Source of the DNA: Actinomadura citrea | GTDB taxonomy: Bacteria; Actinomycetota; Actinomycetes; Streptosporangiales; Streptosporangiaceae | Direction of reading: 5' to 3' | Assembly: GCF_013409045.1 (NCBI RefSeq) | Contig: NZ_JACCBT010000001.1 | Span: 62,001 to 126,000, forward strand | Length of the DNA: 64,000 nucleotides | Shown: positions 60,890 to 64,000 of the stretch, one piece after another | Position numbering within the stretch: the first letter of the stretch is position 1 | Layout: each line of letters begins with the position of its first letter | The notes under the pieces: generated by a model | Databases searched by the model: none | Told to the model about the DNA's origin: nothing | The model's input: the letters and a program-made list of their open reading frames with translations, nothing else | Program-made: the position numbers and the translations under genes

Positions 60890-61831
60890 TTGGAACTCGG
60901 GCATGTCGTCGTTCTCGCCGGAGGGCTCTCCTACGAGCGGGAGGTCTCGCTCCGCTCCGGACGACGCGTCGCCGACGCGCTGCGTGCCCGCGACATCCCG
61001 GTCGAACTCCGCGACGCCGACGCGACACTCCTGGACTCCCTGACCGACGACCCGCCGGACGTCGTCTTCCCCGTCCTGCACGGCGCGGCGGGGGAGGACG
61101 GCTCGATCCGCGACGTCCTCGAACTCCTGGACGTCCCCTATGTCGGCGCCCGTCCGGACGCATGTCGTGTCGTCTGGGACAAGCCGACCGCCAAGTCCGT
61201 CGTGCGACGCGCGGGCCTGCGGACGCCCGACTCCGTCGCCCTGCCGAAGGAGGTCTTCCACGACCTCGGCGCGGCGTCCGTCCTCGACCAGATCGTCCGC
61301 GGCCTCGGGCTCCCGCTGTTCGTGAAGCCGACCCGCGGCGGCTCGGCCCTCGGCGCCTCCGTCGTCCACGAGGCGTCCGACCTGTCCGCCGCCATGGTCG
61401 GCTGCTTCGCCTACGGCGACGCCGCCCTCGTCGAGCGCTACATCGGCGGCACCGAGGTCGCGGTCAGCGTCATCGATCTCGACGGCGCCCCGACCGCCCT
61501 GCCCGCCGTCGAGATCATCGCCCCCGGCGGCCGCTACGACTACACGGCCCGCTACGACGCCGGCGACACCGAGTTCATCACCCCGGCCCGCCTCACCCCC
61601 GAAGCGACCGCCCGTGCCGCCGCCGCCGCCATCACCGCCCACCGCGCCCTCGGCCTACGCGACCTCTCCCGCACCGACCTCATCGTCTCCCCCGACGGCG
61701 AGGTCCACTTCCTGGAGGTCAACGTCGCCCCCGGCATGACGGAAACCAGCCTCCTCCCCCGAGCCATCAGCGTCGCCGACCTGGACCTGGGCGAAGTCTG
61801 CGAATCCCTCCTCCGCTCCCATCTCCGCTGA
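60890..61831 (+). CDS. ddl: D-alanine-D-alanine ligase-like ATP-grasp protein
   Basis: ATP-grasp ligase of 313 aa. It has the N-terminal VVVLAGGLSYEREVSLRSGRRVADAL typical of Ddl, the HGAAGEDGSIRDVLELLDVPYVG segment, GGSALGASVV (triphosphate loop) and the C-terminal FLEVNVAPGMTETSLLP metal ligands. D-Ala-D-Ala synthesis for peptidoglycan is the expected role; an alternative is another small-amino-acid ligase. TTG start after GGGAG at 5 nt. A parS site overlaps the leader. Confidence 0.85.
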   Translation: MELGHVVVLAGGLSYEREVSLRSGRRVADALRARDIPVELRDADATLLDSLTDDPPDVVFPVLHGAAGEDGSIRDVLELLDVPYVGARPDACRVVWDKPTAKSVVRRAGLRTPDSVALPKEVFHDLGAASVLDQIVRGLGLPLFVKPTRGGSALGASVVHEASDLSAAMVGCFAYGDAALVERYIGGTEVAVSVIDLDGAPTALPAVEIIAPGGRYDYTARYDAGDTEFITPARLTPEATARAAAAAITAHRALGLRDLSRTDLIVSPDGEVHFLEVNVAPGMTETSLLPRAISVADLDLGEVCESLLRSHLR

Positions 61832-62090
61832 CCCCGTCCCGCACACCGGCCTCAACCTGAGCCTGCGCGGTCGATGGCGACCGGCCACGACGATCTCTCG
61901 ACCCGACCTTTACTCCTACAGGGCACAAGCCACGGCCCAGCAAACCTGACCGAACTCGAACCCGCAGGGCGGCAGGGCACCGCCCCCCGACGACACCAGA
62001 AGCCCCCTCCTCACAGGGGGCCGAAGTTCGCCGCGCACCAAGGCCAGCAAACCGCCACATACGTAACGGCTCGCAGGACAGTCCCGCCCT

Positions 62091-62106
62091 CGTTTCACGT
62101 GAAACA
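62091..62106. promoter_or_regulatory. parS site 2
   Basis: CGTTTCACGTGAAACA matches the consensus at 15 of 16 positions. In the gene-poor stretch before the dapB-like pseudogene. Confidence 0.9.
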
Positions 62107-62136
62107 GCGCAGCCCTCGCATGCGGCCAACCCGCCG

Positions 62137-62614
62137 ATGCTCGCGACGATCGAGGGGGCCGACCAGTCGACGCTCAGCGCCGGGGCGTCGAAGGCTGCGG
62201 CAAGGAAGAGCCTGGAGAAGGTCGTCAGCTCCCTTGGAGTACGGGAGTGGTCTACGGCCCCGGTCGCTGACGCGCTGGACGCGGTGCCCCGGTCGACGTG
62301 CTCGTCGAGTACACCAGCGCCGCAGCGGTCGAGGAGAACGTTTGGACTGCGGTGCGCACCGGGGCGCACGTAGCGCTCGGCTTCAGCAGCTTGCCCGCCG
62401 ACCAGTATGTCGAGTTCGATCAGACGGCCCGCGACCCCGACGTGGGTGTGATCGCGGCGGGCAGCTTCTCTTCGATGGCGGCGGCTCTGATCCGGGCGGC
62501 CGCGATGGCGCCGAACATCCGGGCCAATGGGAGATTATCGACCACGCCAGCGCGACCAAGCAGGACGCGCCTCTACTCCTCGGCGACCGCCTTCACCCGT
62601 CAGACGAGAGTTGA
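62137..62614 (+). pseudogene. Frameshifted dapB-like reductase remnant
   Basis: The pieces of a 4-hydroxy-tetrahydrodipicolinate reductase-like protein lie in three frames. First frame: ...LEKVVSSLGVREWSTAPVADALDAV; then shifted, VDVLVEYTSAAAVEENVWTAVRTGAHVALG...IRAAAMAPN; then shifted again, HPGQWEIIDHASATKQDAP followed by LGDRL. The DapB catalytic site WEIID-HASA-K-DAP is recognisable. At least two frameshifts and a small deletion after DAP, and no N-terminal nucleotide-binding motif. It is most probably dead, unless sequencing errors explain both shifts. Confidence 0.72.
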
Positions 62615-62882
62615 GGAGCGCAAAGCGGGCTTCTCCGAACACATCGGCGCGTGTTCTGCGCCCGCCAGGCGCCGGCGGCCCTCGTCTACGGGCACCACCC
62701 GCAACATGCAGGGCCCGTCCCGCTCCCCAGTTCCCGCTTCACGGCCGCAGCGCGTGAAGGGTACGTCCACATAGCGAAGGCTCTGGGAGGTGCGTCCACG
62801 GGCACATGGTCAAGGCAATCCATGGGGACGGCTGGGGCGTCATGCGCCGCCTGCGCCCGGACCCGTGGGCCACAGGTAGGCA

Positions 62883-62898
62883 GGTTTCACGTGAAACT
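62883..62898. promoter_or_regulatory. parS site 3
   Basis: GGTTTCACGTGAAACT matches the consensus at 14 of 16 positions (the perfect 14-bp core GTTTCACGTGAAAC). Confidence 0.9.
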
Positions 62899-63437
62899 TG
62901 CCCACCAGACTTTGAGGCACCAACATTGCGGCCGTGCCGCGCGGGGCCGCCCGGCTTACCAGGACGGGGACAAGAAGCGACTGCGCCAGCCCCGCACGTC
63001 CACCCCTACCGCGCCGCGAGGCTCCGAGCGGCTGCCCTTTGCCAACCGCATGGGCGGCTGCGATGGCTGTCTCTCCTCAACCGCGGGAGCGGGCCGACTC
63101 CTGGCCGTCCAGAGCACCGGCGTGCCCGCGCAGCCCGCCTGTTCTGCCCGTGTCCTGTCCGGTCAGACACCGCCGCCAGGAGACCACCGAACGTGGCAGA
63201 TAAAGGCGGTCGACGACTTCGGCGGCCAGCAGAGGCTTGATGACGCTGGCGGATGGCCGCATCTGCCATCACGCTGCTCACGCGCAAGGGGTGGGAGCCG
63301 AGCTTTGCCACGTGCTCACGGGGACCGCCAGCCACGTCGCCCGCGCCACCGAGCCCCACAAGTCGGGGGGCCGGGGATCCATGCCGCCGGTTTGCGGGGG
63401 ATCCTCCTTCAGTCGGCGTTCAAAACGCGAGACCCTC

Positions 63438-63453
63438 AGTTTCACGTGAAACA
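63438..63453. promoter_or_regulatory. parS site 4
   Basis: AGTTTCACGTGAAACA matches the consensus at 15 of 16 positions. Confidence 0.9.
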
Positions 63454-64000
63454 CGCTCCTCGTATGGCGGGGGCCGGAGCGCCTACCGGAGCTGGGCTGT
63501 GGAACTGCCGTCCTCTGGAAACGTGGTCATGATCTTGGTGATGGTTGACCAGTTTCTTGATCTGGCGTTTGGTCGGCTCAACGGCCGACCTTGGCCGCTG
63601 GGGGATCCCAGCAGTGGCCGCAGGGGCGCCCACTGCGCGCCGCTCAGATAGACGGCCCCCCGGACCCCCGGACGCCAGCCGGCGGTCAGCCCGCCAGCCG
63701 CGCGAGGGTTTTCGCGAGCGAGTCCCGCTGACGACCTGACCGGCCCCCGCGCCGTCCGCGCCGAACGGGGTGTCGCACCGGGAACTCCACTGGGTCCGGC
63801 CTCGCCATACCGGCACGTTTGGTGGGAGGTCGGGCAGACGGTGGCCACCGCGTCTGGTGAGGCTGGGCATGGCAAGGCGGCCGTCGCTATCCCGACCCGG
63901 TCGATTCTGCCGGCAGGCAGAGTAGGCCAGAGAGGCGCGGCCTCGCAGTAGGCGTTCCGCCATGGGCCGGACTTGCTCAGGACGGATCCTCTTCCCTGCG

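Larger units (their letters stand above)
62615..64000. other. Gene-poor tail with parS sites
   Basis: No convincing coding sequence across 1.4 kb. Short open frames on both strands have mixed codon use and no known domain. Two parS sites are here. The tail may contain remnants of decayed genes, and should lead to parB/parA beyond the edge. Nothing else is clear. Confidence 0.5.

Noticed and set aside
63442..63963. Possible 173-aa gene on the minus strand at the right edge
   Set aside because: Low codon-position bias and no recognised domain; it also overlaps a parS site. I could not link it to a transposase or other family.

Overview
The window is high-GC DNA (GTG and TTG starts, G/C-rich third codon positions) from a filamentous-type actinobacterium. 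My best guess is the Streptosporangiales/Thermomonosporaceae (Actinomadura-like) from gene order and protein style, but the genus cannot be proved from the sequence alone. The right-hand 47 kb is a conserved origin-proximal region: dnaB, a rplI-rpsR-ssb-rpsF cluster, two class A penicillin-binding proteins, a PadR regulator with ino1, cca, murJ, sigM with its anti-sigma factor, trxB-trxA, a GNAT, and finally four parS sites. The parB/parA genes and oriC most likely lie just beyond the right edge. In Mycobacterium the two halves of this set lie on opposite sides of oriC; here, as in Streptomyces, they lie on one side.

Layout. 1-17 kb is accessory: an SDR and MFS pair, a DUF4097 lipoprotein, two MmyB-type regulators, a methyltransferase, a hydrolase, an SDR, a MarR regulator with a repeated TTGG(N5)CCAA operator, GNAT, OsmC, an ECF sigma factor with a membrane partner, a GlxA-type AraC regulator, a cupin, YjbR, SnoaL-like proteins, PadR, an AhpD-like pair, and MerR with a leaderless imine-reductase-like gene. 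17.4-20 kb is dnaB interrupted by a class 3 intein whose homing endonuclease motifs are degenerate, with a DnaA-box cluster upstream. 20.4-24.5 kb holds a MATE exporter, a large secreted protein, a small gene under an SOS-box-like site, and an amidase. 24.7-26.4 kb is the ribosomal protein/ssb cluster. 26.6-32.4 kb holds small membrane and hypothetical genes, endonuclease IV, an orphan barstar, a MerR gene and a GT87 glycosyltransferase. 32.5-38.8 kb carries tandem class A PBPs with collagen-like Gly-Pro-Gly cytoplasmic tails. 39-41 kb is PadR plus inositol-3-phosphate synthase. 41.3-45 kb is an oligopeptide-type binding protein, a strong hairpin plus a roughly 450-bp inverted repeat, and an MFS exporter. 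45-47.7 kb is bioA-cca. 48-56.4 kb is YbaK, DUF6049, murJ, a pseudokinase, sigM and its anti-sigma factor. 56.5-61.8 kb is a dienelactone-hydrolase-like gene, trxBA behind a SigR-type promoter, GNAT, an aminotransferase and a ddl-like gene. 61.8-64 kb is a gene-poor tail with a frameshifted dapB-like pseudogene and parS sites.

How the genes work together. Much of the right half serves envelope growth: lipid II flipping (MurJ with a separate pseudokinase), polymerisation and cross-linking (two PBPs), D-Ala-D-Ala supply, inositol for phosphatidylinositol and mycothiol, and a GT87 membrane transferase. SigM/anti-SigM and thioredoxin add envelope and thiol stress control. DnaB, SSB, the DnaA boxes and the parS sites tie the region to replication and segregation. 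No CRISPR array, rRNA, tRNA or intact transposon was found.
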